DNA of 64,000 nucleotides, from assembly GCA_047967505.1 (NCBI GenBank), contig CM106539.1. One strand, given 5' to 3'. Below, in pieces: positions 1-11,074 of the stretch (position 1 is the stretch's first letter; each line of letters begins with the position of its first letter). A program made the position numbers and the translations under genes. Below the pieces are notes generated by a model. The model ran no database searches, was not told the DNA's origin, and worked only from the letters and a program-made list of their open reading frames with translations. Origin of the DNA: Dipteris shenzhenensis. Lineage: Eukaryota > Polypodiophyta > Polypodiopsida > Gleicheniales.

Positions 1-1337
1 CATAAGTTATGGGTTAGGCAAACTACCCATATGCAATATATTCCTTGAACTTCACAAAAAATCTATACCCAGTCATGCGTTGTCCTCTTTCCTATGTTGT
101 ATCTCTCTGTCCCTCCTCTCTTCTCCATCTTTTTTTTGCATTACCTTCCCCCTTGTCCTCTTTTCGTACCACTTTGTATTGGAGCTTCGACTTTGTATTG
201 GTGCGGCTACTTTAAGTGGTGTGGCTGGATCTCTTAAGCTAGTTGTGTTTTGACTAGTGGTTTTTTGGCTAATGCATCTGCTTCTACTGCTGCACTTGGT
301 TCACCTCATGCTAGTTGTCTTTTTGACTAGTTTTGTTTTGAATGGTGGTGATGGTGTGATGAAGATTGCTTTGGATGTTCACTATGTAGGTTTATATGGA
401 TGGGATGATAAGTTTGGGATACTTGATGAGTTGAGTCATGTGTCTTCTATTGTGGCCCAAGCTTTGGGGATGCATTATTGTAGTTCTCTTGTTGTTCTTC
501 ATGGTGTTGTTTGCATGGGGATTTATGACTATGTAAACGTTCAATGTCAGATGGGTAGGATTTAGTTTCGCTAACCCTAGCCATTGACAGTGGTGGAAGG
601 GACCTCCTCAAGCTCTTTCCAATCTTTTGTTATGACTTAAAGGATTGAGAAACAATTAATCACAACCAAACTCGTTGAGAAGTCATCTCATTGTACGTTC
701 CCCTTGTAACGCACCTCATAGAAGCTTCTTTCATGGAATATATTTATGGTTTTTAGTAGAAACTCCCAGGGGCCATGAATATTATCCTAGCTCTATGAAC
801 TTTACAATCAAATAATATATTGTGCTCTTCATCGACCCTCCATACTAGATAAAATCCTTCTTGTACTTTTTTAATCTACTCTAGAGTCGCTTCCTGCTTC
901 CTTAGGTTGTTCATAAAGCACCCATCAAGCCCCATGAATTTAGGAAGTGTCAGCTGGCCATTACTAACTCCAACTTCTCTCCCTCACTTGCATGCACCTT
1001 CTATTGCTACCTCCCCTCTTCCCAAAAGACGATACCGCGTAGTGCTTTTTAGGGCGCCATGCGCCGCACCCAGGAACATCAAATTTTCTAGGTTTTTCAA
1101 TCAGGGCCGTTGAGGTACCGTGTGGTACCTCTGCGATAGGTAATAAAAGGGTTGGGTCCCGCATACTTTGCAAATGAACCGTCTTGTGCTGTCACTTTTG
1201 GAGAGGCTATAGTTTCCATTATTATCTTCTTATGGTGACTTTTTTCTTTGGTTGCTCTTTTGGTGTCATCAGTCAGGCCAGGTGATGGCCTGCCTCGATC
1301 GTGGTCAGAATCACGTAGCCCTAGCTAATTGTAGGAT

Positions 1338-1359
1338 GTGAGTGAGTGAGTGAGTGAGT

Positions 1360-1413
<54 letters not shown>
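1338..1413. repeat. (GTGA)n-(GA)n compound microsatellite
   Basis: About seven GTGA units run directly into about 24 GA units, visible by inspection. The conversion from tetramer to dimer is typical of slippage-grown plant microsatellites. Confidence 0.95.
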
Positions 1414-1415
<2 letters not shown>

Positions 1416-1806
1416 CATGTTTGTGTGTTAGTCAAGCCAGGAGATGACCCACTTCAGCTGGTCAGAATTGCCTCACCTCGATTGATGTGTGTGCTTATAT
1501 AATAAAGATCAAAGATGGGTGATGTCTTACATCTGCCAATTAGTTTCCCTTGCTTTGATCTTCTTATATATCATATTTATTTATGTATTATTTATATATA
1601 TAGGTGTCAATAGAGATGGGTTTTATCCGGATGATGGCTTGCTTTTGCTATTTGGTTCATCTCGATAACAACCCTTCCTAACCAGATGTATGATTGGCAA
1701 ATAACGACCATCAAGCTACACGACTTGTAGGAAAATGGTCTTTAGCATTTCATGTAGCTCCCTATACCCCAAAGACTTGATCCTCACACTGACATTATAT
1801 CCATTG

Positions 1807-2060
1807 ATTCAACCCACTATCTCCCATAGGCCTTTCCTCCTCTTTGTGAACTGCAAGAAAAGGCACATCAATGCCTCTATCTCCATAGTTAACACCCTCA
1901 AATGCAACAACACCTACAACCAAGCTCCTCTATATATATTCAACCCACACTCTCCCATAGGACTTATCTCCTCTTCGTCAATCACAAGAAAAGGCACATC
2001 AATGCCTCCATCTCCATAGTTAACACACTCAAATGAAACAATACTAGTAGAACTGCTATA
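1807..2060. repeat. 131-bp direct tandem duplication
   Basis: Two adjacent copies share ATTCAACCCAC, CTCCCATAGG, a long stretch around AAAAGGCACATCAATGCCTC, and ATCTCCATAGTTAACAC. The first starts near 1807 and the second near 1938, an offset of 131 bp. The copies differ by scattered substitutions. No function is evident. Confidence 0.8.
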
Positions 2061-3046
2061 ACTCTCTTACAAAGACAAGCCTCTCCCACCACAATCAACA
2101 TTTGCACTACATGACTCATAAGAAAAATAAACACATAGGCAAACCCAAGGACAAAGAAATCCCATCCATCCTTCCTTCACAAAACAAACAACAACAGAAT
2201 ACGTTGAACACCAAAACCTTATACAAATTAGAAGAAAAAATGCACCTAACAATACCATGTCCATTGCAAAACTATGGTAGCATCTCGACACAAAGTGCAT
2301 CAGTGCCAGTCCAACAACAAAGCCCACAAAAGAATCCACCCCCCAAGAATCAACCAAAACACTTATCATCAACATGTAGAACACCCTACCCAAAGCCCAC
2401 AGTGAGCTACCAATGCTACAAACCTACAGAAACAAAAAACAAATATCAAGCAAGAACACACAAAAATATCCCAAACCCATGTGCACAATTGTCCACAACA
2501 CAAAAATCCAATGATTCAAAACTAAAATCCACACAAAACACATGCACCCAACCCGTAGATGGGGGGCACATAGCACCAGCAAACCTCTAACATGTGCTAG
2601 CATTCCCTGAGCCACCACACCAACCAACCACAATGCACCACGGTCCACCTACACACCACTTGCACTTCATGCATCTGACCGGTTGCTACAATGTTCAACT
2701 ACTGCCAACATCCCATTGCTCACAAACCAATAGTGCCATACATGTGTCCATTACCCCCCCTTAAGAGCCATCCCTCTTCTCGAAAATCCATAATGCCATG
2801 ACATGTGTCCATGCACTCCCCTTAGTGGTCCAGTTATTAGTGGCGATTGTTGCTTGCTGGTCGAAGACAATTTCTTAGCTCTAGTGATCTTGGTCACTTA
2901 TTTTTGAAGATTTTATTGAGGATCACATTGTGGAGGGTTTTCAATAAGTGGTTATGCATAATAAGTTGGTCTTGGTATACTAAGGATCTGTGGGATCTTA
3001 TTTGGGATATTATTTGGATCTTAGTGTTTCCCTTTTGTGTTTCATC

Positions 3047-4015
3047 ATGATGAAGATTCCAGTGTTTTGAGGGACCAAGGGGAAGACACCGAAGTCTAAT
3101 CTTTGGGATTTTGTTCGAGGATGCCGGCTTTCTAGATGGTCCATGAACGATCTGGCGGAGATTTTTCCTTATTTTCTTGAAGGTGTAGCCTTGAGTTGGC
3201 ATGAGGCCTTGCCGGACTCTACCAAGGAGGACTGGGACCAAGTGGTGGCTACAATGAAGTAAAGATTTGGGGCAGTGGAGTCGCCAAATGCTTTCATGTT
3301 GCAGTTGGGACCGGTTCTATCAAGGAGAGGGTGAGATGTTGGCAATCCGATATGAAACTTTATGGATAAAGTATGAAAGGGCAGCTTTGCGAGGTGTGAC
3401 ATCTGCATCATCGGCCCCTCAAAGTCTTGTAGGGATGGATCACTTAAAGATGAGCAAATTTGTTATGGCTTTGGAGCCTCATCTTTGCTCAAAAGTAATG
3501 AGTAAAGATCCAACAACATACGTGGAGGCACTTCACATTGCGACCAAGAAAGAAGCTTCTCTAAAGATCGAATCCTCTTTTGTGTCTTCAACACCTTCAA
3601 CTTCCAAGGTGGAGGTAATTGGCACTCCTCGGGTACCAATGTCCTCTGAGTTAGATCATATTATCTCCCAATTGATGGCAGAGTTTGCTGATTTGAAATT
3701 GCATTTGGTTAATGCACAACAACCTAGAGCACCAAAGAGTGAAGATAGGCCTCGAGATAAGAGTGGGGTCACTTGCTATATGAATGTAATGAAAAAGGTC
3801 ACTATCTCCCCGAGTGTCCTAGATTGAGAAAGAAAGAAGAAAAACAAGTATCCTTGTTAGAAGCTTCTTCATGGGATGAGGAAAGAGAGGTAATGATGGC
3901 TAAACGGGGTCGTGGTAAAGCAAAAGAAGAAGAAGAAAGCAAGGAAGAAGTAGATGAGCAACATCAGGAAGAGGAACACCATAGTAAGAAAAAGAAGGCA
4001 TCTAGAAGGAGAATT
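3047..4015 (+). pseudogene. G1 gag (capsid and nucleocapsid), broken
   Basis: This is the structural polyprotein that would package element RNA. The retrotransposon gag core (PF03732-like) is recognised from a WDFVRGCRLS-type start and the segment FPYFLEGVALSWHEALPD, followed across frame changes by a helical region to about 3600. A CCHC zinc knuckle follows at 3771-3826 with spacing CX2CX4HX4C, but a duplicated AT pair (TATAT, about 3778-3782) falls between its first two cysteines. One frame therefore keeps the first Cys and another keeps the rest. In-frame stops lie near 3065 and 3260. A Lys/Glu-rich tail follows the knuckle. ATG 3047 is the first Met before the conserved region; the true start may lie further upstream. 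Confidence 0.8.
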
Positions 4016-4197
4016 TAGCCAGTCAGATTTTCCTTTAGGACAAGGCATTGGAAGCTATGACTTGTTGTCTGACTTTAAAGAAAAGGAAGCTCATATCACC
4101 TTTGGTCAATTACTTGTTTTGTCTCCAAAACTACGGAAGGAATGGGTGAAGCTAGCAAGCATAAGAGTGTCAAAGAAGAAAAGTGCCATTCCTATTG

Positions 4198-4551
4198 TTC
4201 AAAACTTAGATATAGATGTTGGTGATGATGTACCTGTGGTTGATGTGATCATTGATGGTCAAGTGATTTCTAATGTGTACATTGATGGAGGTGCATCAAT
4301 TAATGTCATGAGTGAGAAGACCATGATAGATGCTGATTTAAAATACTCTAGTACTACCTCTCCTTATCACATCAAATTGGCTGACAACACTAGGGTTAAG
4401 ACCTTGGGAGTTATGAAGAATCTAGAAGTGAATGTATGTGGAATTTTTGTGCCGAATACTTTTCAGGTGATCCCTACCAAGCCAGATGCATGTGCCTATC
4501 CATTAATTTTGGGAAGGCCTTGGCTACGCAAGGTGAAGGTTATTCAAAAGT
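4198..4551 (+). pseudogene. G1 retropepsin-like aspartic protease region
   Basis: This domain would cleave the Gag-Pol polyprotein. It lies in an open frame from 3954 to 4553 with no internal stop. The segment VPVVDVIIDGQVISNVYIDG runs into GGASINVM, the position of the catalytic D-S/T-G-A motif; here it reads D-G-G-A-S, so the usual Ser/Thr after Asp is Gly. The C-terminal hallmark LILGRPWL is present, as in plant gypsy proteases. A stop follows at 4551-4553. An acidic Glu/Ser-rich linker at 4566-4772 joins it to RT. It is probably inactive because the element is broken elsewhere. Identity as a retropepsin is firm; activity is not claimed. Confidence 0.8.
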
Positions 4552-4996
4552 GAGATACTGGAGAATTGATTTTGCAAGGAAATGATAAGGAGGTGCGCTA
4601 CAACATCAGAAGTCGCAAAAAGGAAGTTGTCAAGGAGGAGTCTTCAACATCAGAGAGTTTGAGCTTTGACTTAAATGATGAAGAAGAAGAGACAGGGTGT
4701 AGCTCTGAGGAGTCCAGCTCAGAGGGTGAGGTGGAAGGAGTGGCCTTTGGTCTTTGTCTTGGTGCTAATTGAGATGAGTCAGGAGGGAACAAGGTGGTGG
4801 TACAAGAAGAGAGCAAGAAGATCCTATAGAGACACTTCATGTGGAGGATGTGGAGCACACTAAACGACGCCAATGCAATGAAGAGCTTCTTGGTGATTCT
4901 CTATCAAGTAGTGAGAAGCTCTAGTACTTGGATATGTTAGATGATTTTCCATGTCTCTTTGCAACTAGCTATTCATAGGTTCAACTAGTCTCTCTT

Positions 4997-5868
4997 GTGG
5001 AGCACAAGATTGAGTTGAAGCCAGAAAGCAAGCCAGTTGTGCAACGCTTAAGGCAATTGGGGGTGATCCAAGCTAAGGCACTAAAGAAAGAGGTAACACA
5101 ACTAATTGAGGTAGGATTCATCTTTCCTATTGATGATTCAGAATGGATATCTCTTGTAGTTGTCACACCACAGAAAGGAAATAAGTGGCGGGTTTGTATG
5201 GACTTTTGTCCTTTGAATGCATGCACTAAGAGGGATCATTTTCCTTTGCCATTCCAAGATGAAATACTAGACCAAGTAGCAGGGCATGAGATGTATTCTG
5301 CATGTGATGGGTATTCTGGGTACTTTCAAATTGGTATTCAGGAGGAAGATCAAAAGAAAATATCATTTGTCACACCTTGGGGAGTTTTTGCTTACAGAGT
5401 GATGCCTTTTGGGTTGACCAATGCACCAAAGCCTACTCTACATTTCAAAGGTTCATGATTCAAGTGCTCGAGCCTTACTTGGGAAAGTTCATAAGGGTGT
5501 TTTTGGATGATTTTTGCATTTATTCTCGGCGCATAGATCACATGGAGAAGTTAAAGATGGCCTTAGCTAGGATTGATGAAGCAAAAGGGTGTATAAATCT
5601 TAGCAAGTGTCATTTGGCTCAAACAAAAGTAGCCTTATTGGGGCATATTGTGTTTGAAGAAGGCTTGCAAATGGATCCTGACAAGGTTCAAGCAATCATG
5701 GCATTGCCAAGTCCTGAGAGTATCACTGGTGTTCGCAGAATTCTAGGAAAGAGCAAGTATTATCAACGCTTTTGTGATGTTTTCATAGAGATAGTGCATC
5801 CCATGAACTTGTTGACAAGAAAAGGAGTTTCTTTCCAATGGGGTGTGGAGCAACAAGAGTCTTTTTAG
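4997..5868 (+). pseudogene. G1 reverse transcriptase (frameshifted)
   Basis: RNA-dependent DNA polymerase domain of a gypsy pol, in two overlapping frames, 4997-5458 and 5377-5868. The first frame carries WRVCMDFCPLNACTKRDHFP, then ACDGYSGYFQI (motif A Asp present), then FVTPWGVFAYRVMPFGLTNA. The frame breaks just after this, around 5430. The second frame carries the catalytic box as VFLDDFCIYS (an F-x-D-D version of YxDD) and the thumb region LSKCHLAQTKVALLGHIV. Both catalytic motifs are intact, so inactivation is by frameshift rather than active-site loss. A stop at 5866-5868 precedes a damaged RNase H. Confidence 0.9.
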
Positions 5869-5971
5869 CAACTTAAGGAGGCCGGCAACTTACAGAGGTG
5901 GAAACAAAGTATGAAGAAATGGAGTAGCAAGCACTCTCTTTGGTGTTTTTAGTCAGAAAGTTTCACTTCTA
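5869..5971 (+). pseudogene. G1 RNase H fragment with internal deletion
   Basis: Only about 100 bp separate the RT end from the integrase zinc domain, where a gypsy RNase H needs some 350-400 bp. In one frame the remnant reads RQLTEVETKYEEME, a stop, then QALSLVFLVRKFHFYN. This corresponds to the middle of RNase H around its catalytic Glu (the ExEALA-like segment). The N-terminal part with the first catalytic Asp (TDAS-type) and the C-terminal part with the TDH-type motif are absent. Two deletions, or one deletion plus truncation, are inferred. Confidence 0.65.
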
Positions 5972-5986
5972 TAACTAAAGCAGAGA

Positions 5987-6454
5987 TTGGTAAGGAAGGC
6001 TTGTCCCTATACTATTGTTGATGACATTCTTTACAAATTGGGAAAAGACAAGGTTCTCTGTCGGGTGGTCCATCCCATGGAGACTAGGAGAATCGTAGAA
6101 ATGTGTCATGAATGCTCTGGTCATTTTACTTCAACAAGCACAACTAGGAGAATTCTTAATGCAGGTTACTTTTGGCCACACCTCCATAATGATGTATATG
6201 AATGGTGTCAAAGTTGTAAAGCATGCCAAAAGTTTAGAAGGTGACAGTTGATTCCTGGGCCCTTGAAGCCTATTCTAGCATATGGACCATTTGAGAGGTG
6301 GGGGTTGGACTTTATGCCCTTGCTCATCACAGGGCAAGCATTATTTATTGGTGGCCATAGATTATGCGACTCGGTGGGCCAAAGCCAAGGCCACAGTCAA
6401 TAAGCAAGGCAAGCACAGTTGCAAAATTTCTCTTTGATCAAATTTGTTTGCGCT
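5987..6454 (+). pseudogene. G1 integrase, zinc domain and start of core
   Basis: Integrase would insert element cDNA. The HHCC zinc domain is visible at 5987-6244: CHECSGHFTSTSTTRRILNA, then YFWPHLHNDVYEWCQSCKAC. A stop at 6242 ends that frame. The core begins with GPFERWGLDFM (first DDE Asp), then a frame-shifted VAIDYATRWAKAKATV and KFLFDQI. It ends at about 6454, before the second Asp and the Glu. The break coincides with the TGTTG start of the neighbouring LTR, which supports disruption by insertion of G2. Confidence 0.8.
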
Positions 6455-6569
6455 TGTTGTCTTTGTGCCAACATGGACTTAGGTAGAACAGAATGTGTGT
6501 GTAGAGTAGTAGCAAAGCTCCGCTTGTACTTGCATAAGGCTAGAAATAATCCCTCAAAGAAATCCAACT

Positions 6570-6930
6570 TGCAAGTTCTACATGTGCGTTCTACATACGA
6601 CTTCATGCAACTCCTACATGCGAGTTGTACATGCGAGTTGTACATGCAAGTTCTACATATGACTTCTACATGCAACTCCTACCTATGACTTCTACATGCA
6701 AGTTCTACATACGACTTCTACATGCGAGTTCTACATGTAGAGAGAGAATGTGTTACAACTTCTATATGCAAGTTCTACATGTAGAGAGAGAATGTGTTAC
6801 ACTTTCTACATGTAGAGAGAGAATGTGGTACAACTTCTATATGCAAGTTCTACATGTAGAGAGAGAATGTGTTACAACTTCTATATGCGAGTTCTACATG
6901 TAGAAAGAGAATGTGTTACAATTCCTACAT
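6570..6930. repeat. LTR minisatellite of CTACATGCRAGTT-type units
   Basis: Units of about 13 bp (CTACATGCAAGTT, CTACATACGACTT, CTACATGCGAGTT) are repeated. They then grow into a longer unit with TCTACATGTAGAGAGAGAAT and GTGTTACAACTTCTATATG repeated about four times. The array lies immediately upstream of the TATA box, in the U3 part of the LTR, where element enhancers sit. Confidence 0.85.
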
Positions 6931-6955
6931 GCAGAGAGAGAAGATCGCCAACTTG

Positions 6956-6963
6956 TATAAATA
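6956..6963 (+). promoter_or_regulatory. TATA box of the G2 LTR
   Basis: TATAAATA lies in the middle of the LTR with the minisatellite upstream and a CT-rich tract downstream. This is the U3/R arrangement expected of a plant LTR promoter. The start site would lie roughly 25-35 bases downstream; that is inference. Confidence 0.6.
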
Positions 6964-7127
6964 CCCCATAATGGAATGAAGCCCACACTCTTTGGGGCAT
7001 TGTGTTGAGTTCTACTTTGGTATTCCAAGCAATTGTCTCAAGTGTCCATGCTTCCTTTCAGTCCATGTCCAAAAGCATGCCCTAGCCTTGCAACTCCTCC
7101 TCCCCTCTCCTCCAACCTTGCAACCCA

Positions 7128-7255
7128 TCCTCTCCCTCTTCCTCCTCCTCCTCCCTCCTCCTCCTCCTCCTCTCTCCTCCTCCCATCTCCTCCTCCTCCT
7201 CTCTCCTCCCTCCTCCTCCTCCTCCTCCTCCTCCTCCTCCTCCTCCTCTCTCTTC
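7128..7255. repeat. (CTC/CTCCTC)n microsatellite in LTR
   Basis: A near-uninterrupted CTC trinucleotide tract with a few CTCT interruptions. It lies downstream of the TATA box, so it would fall in the transcribed R/U5 part. Pro/Ser/Leu- or Glu/Arg/Gly-rich frames across it are artefacts of the repeat. Confidence 0.95.
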
Positions 7256-7812
7256 TTCCCCCATGCTCTTACACCTTCTTCCTCTCCCACTCCTATGCTC
7301 CCCCTAAACCCTTTGTTCCTCAACCCTTAAACTCCATGATCTACGAAGGAGACAAGTTCTCCACCATATACTCTACCCTGAACCTTGGATCCTCCTTCTA
7401 ACCCTAGAACCTCTTCTAGACCTCGGAACCTCATTATAAACCTTGGAACTCCTTCTAACCCTGGAACCTCCTTCTAACCCTGGAACCTCTTCTAAACCTT
7501 AGAACTCCTTCTAACCCTGGAACCTCCTTCTAAACCGTGGAACTCCTCCTAAACCCTGCAACCCCCAATGAAGGTGAAAGCCTTCATTACCTCAATCATG
7601 AGGATACATGTTCCTTTTACACATGCATTCACTTTGTTTACTTACCACACTTAAGCCTATGTCTCTCACCGAAACATGACTCGAGGTTCTAAGCTACACA
7701 TATACTACAACTGACAACCCCGATATATTTGTAGGTGACAAAAAGCCTTGGAACCCTACATACTGAGAATACCATGCTTTTTCTATGAAAGCCATAAGAA
7801 AGAGCCAACATT

Positions 7813-7830
7813 TGGCACCGCTATCGAGGA
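7813..7830 (+). promoter_or_regulatory. G2 primer binding site, tRNA-Asp type
   Basis: TGGCACCGCTATCGAGGA matches the plant tRNA-Asp primer site TGGCGCCGTTGCCGGGGA at 13 of 18 positions, counting the mismatches by eye. It lies two bases after the LTR end CAACA. tRNA-Asp priming is characteristic of plant Athila/Tat-type gypsy elements. The mismatches are mostly transitions, as expected for an old copy. Confidence 0.7.
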
Positions 7831-8790
7831 GACTAGCGTCTCAAGTAACGAGTAAACATACATAGGTATGTGTAAAAAAAAAAACAAACTACTTCGAACT
7901 TTCACGAGCATAACACTCAAGGGCAAGGAGAGTAAATTTTTTTTCCATTTCTAGCAAAACATATCTACCCCAAGCATCTACCTTGGGTTACTACCTTAAG
8001 AAATTTTCTTTATTTCTCAAATAGGAGCCACTTGATAAACAATAAGGCTAGGTAGTGGACACGAATGCATAGAGCTTGCAATTTTGATCATTTCACTTTT
8101 TTGTAGAAGAGCAAGCCGAGCTATCCATAACAAGTTATGGCTCGGGAAGAGTTAGGGTTTAACCCTAAACCTAGATTCATTTCCTATAAAAATCCACTTC
8201 ACTCCCTCATTCTTCATCTTTCACATTTTGCCTCCATCCTCTTCTTCATTTCGAGCCCTATGCAAGACACTACTCCCTTTTTATCGACCACCACCTTACT
8301 CCCATCCTCACATTGTAAGTACCCATCCACCCACTATCCATTGTCCTCAAGAATCCTGTTACATCGAGAAAGACTTGGAGAGCATTCAGGTGACCACCTC
8401 TTCCTCCCTTTGGATTTCCANNNNNNNNNNNNNNNNNNNNNNNNNNNNNNNNNNNNNNNNNNNNNNNNNNNNNNNNNNNNNNNNNNNNNNNNNNNNNNNN
8501 NNNNNNNNNNNNNNNNNNNNTGTCTTAGGCACATTATTAACATGAAAGGTCCCTACACAAACTAACACCAGTCTAACCCTCCCAACAAAACTACATCCAC
8601 ACCTGCACTTGTGGCAGAGACACCCTTGCAAATCTCGCCCAATCTGCATGTAGCTATGTTCCAGCCAATGCTCACCACATCTGCATATAACTCCACTGTA
8701 ACCACTGCCCCTGCCAATCCTCTACCCCAAATCCCACCTTGAGATTCAACCCTGATTCAACCACCCCCTTTAACTCCTCCACGCCCCAAC
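7831..8790 (+). other. G2 5' leader, including the assembly gap
   Basis: Untranslated leader between primer site and gag. It holds poly-A and poly-T runs (7876-7885, 7937-7944) and no convincing coding frame. Bases 8421-8520 are N, an assembly gap of nominal size 100, so the true leader length is unknown. Open frames that cross the gap are not meaningful. Confidence 0.6.
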
Positions 8791-10963
8791 ATGGTTGGAC
8801 ACCGTCATGACAATGATGGGGATATCGACCTCGACGCAGAGGCTGACAATTTATTTAATTGAAGAAATAATAACAATCAAGGAAGACACCCCTTGGGAGA
8901 ACTGGAACTTCCCAAATATAATGGTAGGGGAGATCTAGCCCGATTCCTCCAGCATTTTGATGCCGCATGCCGAGCAAGTGGAGATCAAATCCCATGAAAC
9001 CAAGGTGGCTTGCTTTCCCATGGCCTTAATTGATGAAGCATCTAAATGGTACCTAGACCTTCTAGTGGAAGAAAATGCCACATGGGACCTACTTCAAACA
9101 TAATTCAAACGACGCTTTCAGACGGAGAGGCTACAAGATGATCCTGCTCTCCAACTAAGCAAAATCGAACAAGGCCGGTGAGAAGATGTACACATGTACC
9201 TAGGTAAGATGAAAAGATTAATCGCCAAATGTGACCCATGCCTAGATGCAAAGTACCTCACAGCATGGTTCATTGCAGGACTAAGAAAGAAAATTCGAAA
9301 GGATATGAAAAAGATAAGCATCTATGGAAACGTTCAGTGCTGCTCATGCGGCAGCCATTGACATCGAGGATGGCATGACTGACTCAGACACTAGTAGTGA
9401 TGACGACAGATCTAGTACATGAGATAAGTGCTGAAAAAAGGGCAAATCAAAGGCCACTATCGAAACATCAAATGAAGATTGGCTAGAGGCCATGACCATG
9501 AAGCTGAAAGAAGACATGATGTAGGCCATGGAACAAAAACTTCACTTGTCTCAGCCACCAACTCAGACATATCCATGGTGAGAAAATGTTTAGTGTCCAC
9601 ACTTCATGGCCAATCATACAGCAAATGAGTGTCTGGTCCTAAGAGCCAAGATCACTGCGCAAGGAAATCCACCGCCAAGGTTGTGGTGCCATATCTGCAT
9701 CATCGGTGGCCATGATGAGAACAGTTGCATCTTCAACATGCACAACCACCCGCCTCGACCTCAACAATACCGGAGCGGCACCCATGCTAGTGTATAGGCA
9801 ACCGGCACTTGCACAAGCGCCCCCAGATCCAAGGCTAAATCTTGTTCCTGTTCGGACACAAGTCCCACAACTACTCAGGAATCCGAATCCACGACCATAT
9901 CCAAGAGCACCATAATCCAACTCCTCGGGCACAGTTCCCATACATCAATTACAAGCCGAGCAAGTAGACTTGCCATTTGAGTATGAAGCAAAGTACCCAG
10001 TGTACTATGTAGAAGGTGCAAAGGGTCTCATACCATCTATGCAAATCAAGTACGTCCCAATACATATAATGCACCGATCAAGTGCTATGGTTGTGGAGAA
10101 AATCACCAAATCACAGAGTGCCCTCATTGTGGTAGCCCCACTACTTTCCAACCACTCTGCAGAGATTGTGGCATAGGACATGCTATATGGATTGTCCCAT
10201 GAAAAATAAGGTCCCAAAACAAATAGAAATTAAGCCTGATGTCCCCATCGACATCATTGGGGTGAACCATCAAAGTCTGGGTCCGGCAACTGTAATATCA
10301 CAACCAGTAAATGTAATTACACACCAACAGAGAGAGGCCACCAAGGACCCTAACATTCAACCAAAGCGACTTCTTAAAAAGAAAGCACAAGTGCCTCCAC
10401 CTCCGCCAAGCAATAAGCAGCTGAGCTCCTCCACATCAACTCCCGAGCCTCACATAAAAGAAACTCCATACCCAAATGCCAAGGTGGAGAAAGCTCACTT
10501 TCAGGCACTTCAACAATGGGTACATAAGGAACAAGCCCAATTTGAGGCTAAGAAACAAGCTCAATTTGAGGCTAAGAAGCAAGCTCAAGACCCAATCCAT
10601 GACTTGGCCCCACAAAGTATTGATACTATACTGGAGCCTCTGTTCCAACAACAGACTCCACAACATAATGTACCGCCATGTCAACTTGAAGGAGCCGCAC
10701 TCTCTAGCATCCTGAGTTGCCTTGTGTCAATTGCCATCGGAATCCTCCTACGGAATTGTCCCAATCTGTGGGAGAGTTTCAAAGGAAGGATTGAACTCGC
10801 AAATCCCCCTCCACCTATGAATGTGGGAACAGGAGTTATAAATCGCGACACTGCAGTCAGGGTGAATGTGGGAACAAGTCTAGTTATAAAACCAATTGTG
10901 CCTAGAGCATTGGATGACACATCTTCCACGACAATCTCAAGCAAATCAGCTCCCCTGCAATAG
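8791..10963 (+). pseudogene. G2 gag, broken
   Basis: Structural polyprotein. From ATG 8791 the frame reads an Asp-rich start (NDGDIDLDAEAD), then LGELELPKYNGRGDLARFLQ. After a shift near 8990 it continues with VACFPMALIDEASKWYLDLL, WDLLQT-stop-FKRRFQTERLQ and MYLGKMKRLIAKCDPCLDAK. This is the order of a PF03732 gag core. Downstream, around 10077-10190, is a Cys-rich segment (CYGCGENHQITECPHCG, then CRDCGIGH) in the nucleocapsid position. It is not a clean CCHC knuckle. From 10166 to 10963 an open frame continues as a Pro/Gln/Lys-rich linker with a short QAQFEAKK direct repeat near 10528-10578. Several stops separate the pieces. Confidence 0.75.
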
Positions 10964-11074
10964 CGTGCCATAGCGGGTGACTCACAAAGCAATGTCAATA
11001 ATTGGATACAAACATTGGCAACCATGGACAACTGCCATTCATTAGACCACATCTTCTTACAGATAGATGTTTAG

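Larger units (their letters stand above)
1..3046. other. AT-rich non-coding region, no gene recognised
   Basis: I see no supportable gene here. The open frames are short, lack recognisable domains, and several are low-complexity (Leu-rich, or Lys/Asn/Gln/Thr-rich at 2102-2590). The stretch holds a microsatellite at 1338-1413 and a tandem duplication at about 1807-2060. It also holds an imperfect repeat of about 38 bp around 2728-2766 and 2789-2826, sharing the words ATGTGTCCAT and CCCCTTA. The last 200 bases lie just upstream of the first gypsy gag and may be its leader. I could not define an LTR or primer site for that element. Confidence 0.5.
3047..6454 (+). mobile_element. Ty3/gypsy retrotransposon remnant G1, 3'-truncated
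   Basis: On one strand, in order, lie gag, aspartic protease, reverse transcriptase, an RNase H fragment, an integrase zinc domain and the start of the integrase core. This is the gypsy (Metaviridae-like) domain order. The integrase core stops at about 6454, where the LTR of a second gypsy element begins, so G2 apparently inserted here. The rest of G1 is not found in the window. All domains carry stops or frameshifts, so the element is dead. The protease and RT style resembles the plant non-chromovirus (OTA) group, but that placement is uncertain without a tree. Confidence 0.85.
6455..7810 (+). repeat. 5' LTR of gypsy G2
   Basis: The right edge is fixed by the primer site two bases downstream; the LTR ends CCAACA. 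The left edge is inferred from TGTTG at 6455-6459, the reverse complement of the terminal CAACA, exactly where the G1 integrase reading stops. Length is about 1356 bp. It contains a short-unit minisatellite (about 6570-6930), a TATA box (6956), a CTC-rich tract (7128-7255), and loosely repeated AACCTTGGAACTCCTTCT-type units at about 7375-7560. No matching 3' LTR is in the window, so the left edge is not confirmed by pairing. Confidence 0.65.

Noticed and set aside
257-565. 102-codon hydrophobic frame at the window start
   Set aside because: No domain, and the Leu/Val richness comes from T-rich sequence; nothing supports a gene.
2067-2650. Overlapping frames on both strands at 2.1-2.6 kb
   Set aside because: A-rich, low-complexity sequence; the predicted proteins show no recognisable domain.
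7012-7401. Pro/Ser and Gly/Glu/Arg-rich frames near 7.1-7.3 kb
   Set aside because: They arise from the CTC trinucleotide tract inside the G2 LTR.
8137-8649. Frames that cross the N gap
   Set aside because: Reading through 100 N is meaningless; the gap size is nominal.
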